A stretch of DNA of 64,000 nucleotides from the NCBI RefSeq assembly GCF_012275375.1, contig NZ_JAAZQJ010000002.1, forward strand, positions 124,001 through 188,000. Direction: 5' to 3'. Both the position numbers and the translations under genes were made by a program. Under the pieces are notes generated by a model. It saw nothing but the letters and a program-made list of their open reading frames with translations. It did no database searches and was not told the origin of the DNA. Numbering within the stretch: position 1 is the stretch's first letter; each line of letters begins with the position of its first letter. This stretch comes from Dyella sp. SG609. GTDB taxonomy: Bacteria > Pseudomonadota > Gammaproteobacteria > Xanthomonadales > Rhodanobacteraceae. Of the stretch, positions 62,963 through 64,000 are shown piece by piece.

Positions 62963-64000
62963 GTATGCACCTTGTGGCCCGGGCGCGACATCACCCAGCG
63001 GTAGACGGCGCCGACCTCGCCATAGCGTTCGGCCGGCACGCTCTCGTCCAGCGCGCATTCGCGGAACAGCGCACGGGCCAGCGCCGGCGAGCGCACGATC
63101 GGCACGCCATGCCGCGCCGCCACCTGGCGGATGCGCGCGCTGAGCCAGCCGCTGCCCTTGGACAGCACCACCGGCGCGAGCATGCGCGAGCGGCGGTACT
63201 GCAAGGCCACCGCCACGTGCGTGGGGTTGGTCACCACCACGTCGGCGGACGGCACGCGCGCCACCGACTGGATGCGCTTGAGCATGTCGCGCGCAAGGCG
63301 GCGGCGCTTGGAGCGGATGGCCGGGTCGCCTTCGCGGCGCTTGTGTTCGTCCTTCAGCTCGCGGCGGCTCATGCGCAGCTTGCGGATGAATTCGCGGCGC
63401 GAGAACAGCAGGTCCAGCACCGCGATCAGGCCGAATACGAACAGCAGCCACTTGGCCAGATGGCCGAACAGATCCGCCAGCTCCGCCGGAATCGCCGCCG
63501 GCGCCGCGACCGCGGTAGCCATCAGCGGCTGCCACAGCGCATGCGCCATCCACGCCAGCACGGCGGCCAGGATGCCCAGCTTCAGCAGCAGGCGGCCCAG
63601 GTCCCACAGCGTGCGCAGCGAGACGATGCGCTTGAAACCCTTGACGGGATTCAGTCGCGAAGCGTCGGGCTTCAATGGCTGCGTCGAGAACATCGGCCCG
63701 GTCTGCAGCAGATTGGCGGCGATGGCGGCGATGACCAATGCAAAGATCGACGGCGCCAGCGCATGCCACACCGGCGCGAACGCACCGCCCAGCCAATGCC
63801 ACAGTCCGGCGCCGGGCGCCGGCGCCGCGCCGGCCATCGCCAGCGAAGCGCGCACCGCATCGGCCATGGCGCGGCCGATGCCGGCCAGCCCCGCGATAAA
63901 GGCGAAGCAGAACACCGCCAGGCAGATCACCGCCGTCAGCTCGGTGCTGCGCGCGGCCTGCCCTTTCTCGCGCGCTTCCTGCAGGCGGAACGGCGATGGC
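62959..64000 (-). CDS. flhB: Flagellar export switch protein FlhB (N-terminus beyond window)
   Basis: The last 346 or so residues, running off the right edge; only a few N-terminal residues are missing, since PSPFRLQEAREKGQAARS is the usual FlhB start. Four helices are followed by the cytoplasmic autocleavage domain with VVVTNPTHVAVALQY (NPTH intact), so substrate switching should work. AIRSKRRRLARDML lies between. It is the most upstream flagellar gene visible. Confidence 0.95.
   Translation of the reverse strand, partial: PSPFRLQEAREKGQAARSTELTAVICLAVFCFAFIAGLAGIGRAMADAVRASLAMAGAAPAPGAGLWHWLGGAFAPVWHALAPSIFALVIAAIAANLLQTGPMFSTQPLKPDASRLNPVKGFKRIVSLRTLWDLGRLLLKLGILAAVLAWMAHALWQPLMATAVAAPAAIPAELADLFGHLAKWLLFVFGLIAVLDLLFSRREFIRKLRMSRRELKDEHKRREGDPAIRSKRRRLARDMLKRIQSVARVPSADVVVTNPTHVAVALQYRRSRMLAPVVLSKGSGWLSARIRQVAARHGVPIVRSPALARALFRECALDESVPAERYGEVGAVYRWVMSRPGHKVHT

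Noticed and set aside
1-64000. Prophage, insertion sequence or CRISPR array
   Set aside because: No transposase, integrase, phage structural or cas gene, nor regular repeat-spacer array, was found on either strand.

Overview
The window is high-GC chromosomal DNA whose coding regions strongly prefer G or C at third codon positions. Gene content suggests a gammaproteobacterium near Xanthomonadales/Rhodanobacteraceae (Dyella, Rhodanobacter, Luteibacter type). The grounds are an H-NS-like protein with a lysine/alanine-rich tail, Xanthomonadaceae-style dispersed hairpin repeats, a hemin-uptake locus and a glycogen/trehalose cluster. This placement is inferred from gene content, not from a tree.

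Layout. (1) 1-4340: end of a plus-strand gene, two hairpins, an FkbM-type methyltransferase, an unrecognised two-helix membrane protein and a periplasm-facing GDPD-fold protein that has lost catalytic residues. (2) 4511-16259: a selenium island. fdnG carries an in-frame UGA (Sec198) followed by a bacterial SECIS hairpin, and is followed by fdnH, fdnI and fdhE. A YraQ/ArsP-type permease lies between this operon and selA-selB. tRNA-Sec (selC) overlaps the 3' end of selB, and selD is convergent. The Sec-dependent respiratory formate dehydrogenase and the dedicated Sec machinery therefore lie within about 12 kb. (3) 16385-22645: EEP-family hydrolase, methyltransferase, H-NS-like protein, lipoprotein, a small AT-hook regulator with a palindrome inside its own promoter, SGNH hydrolase, DHFR-like protein, and a small membrane protein with a probable frameshift. 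(4) 22738-28990: hemin uptake (hmuR-S-T-U-V) behind a Fur-box-like inverted repeat. (5) 29350-31554: a small unknown gene and a PAS-PAS hybrid histidine kinase. (6) 32087-46068: glgA-glgB-treZ-malQ-treY-DUF2934-glgX, a tightly coupled glycogen and glycogen-to-trehalose operon, then two accessory genes. (7) 46072-64000, minus strand: one long overlapping flagellar operon, flhB-flhA-flgF-flgG-flgA-flgH-flgI-flgB-flgC-fliE-fliF-(fliG-like)-fliH-fliI-fliJ-(fliK-like)-flgD-flgE-(fliM-like)-fliN-fliO-fliP-sigma factor-unknown.

The flagellar operon is the most unusual part. Export apparatus, rod, hook and P/L-ring genes are present. The protein in the FliG slot is only 148 residues and lacks a recognisable torque domain, and the FliM-like protein is short and resembles a type III secretion SctQ. 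No filament, filament-cap or stator gene is visible. The gene order is not the usual gammaproteobacterial one. This may be a second flagellar system, or a hook-basal body used mainly for secretion.
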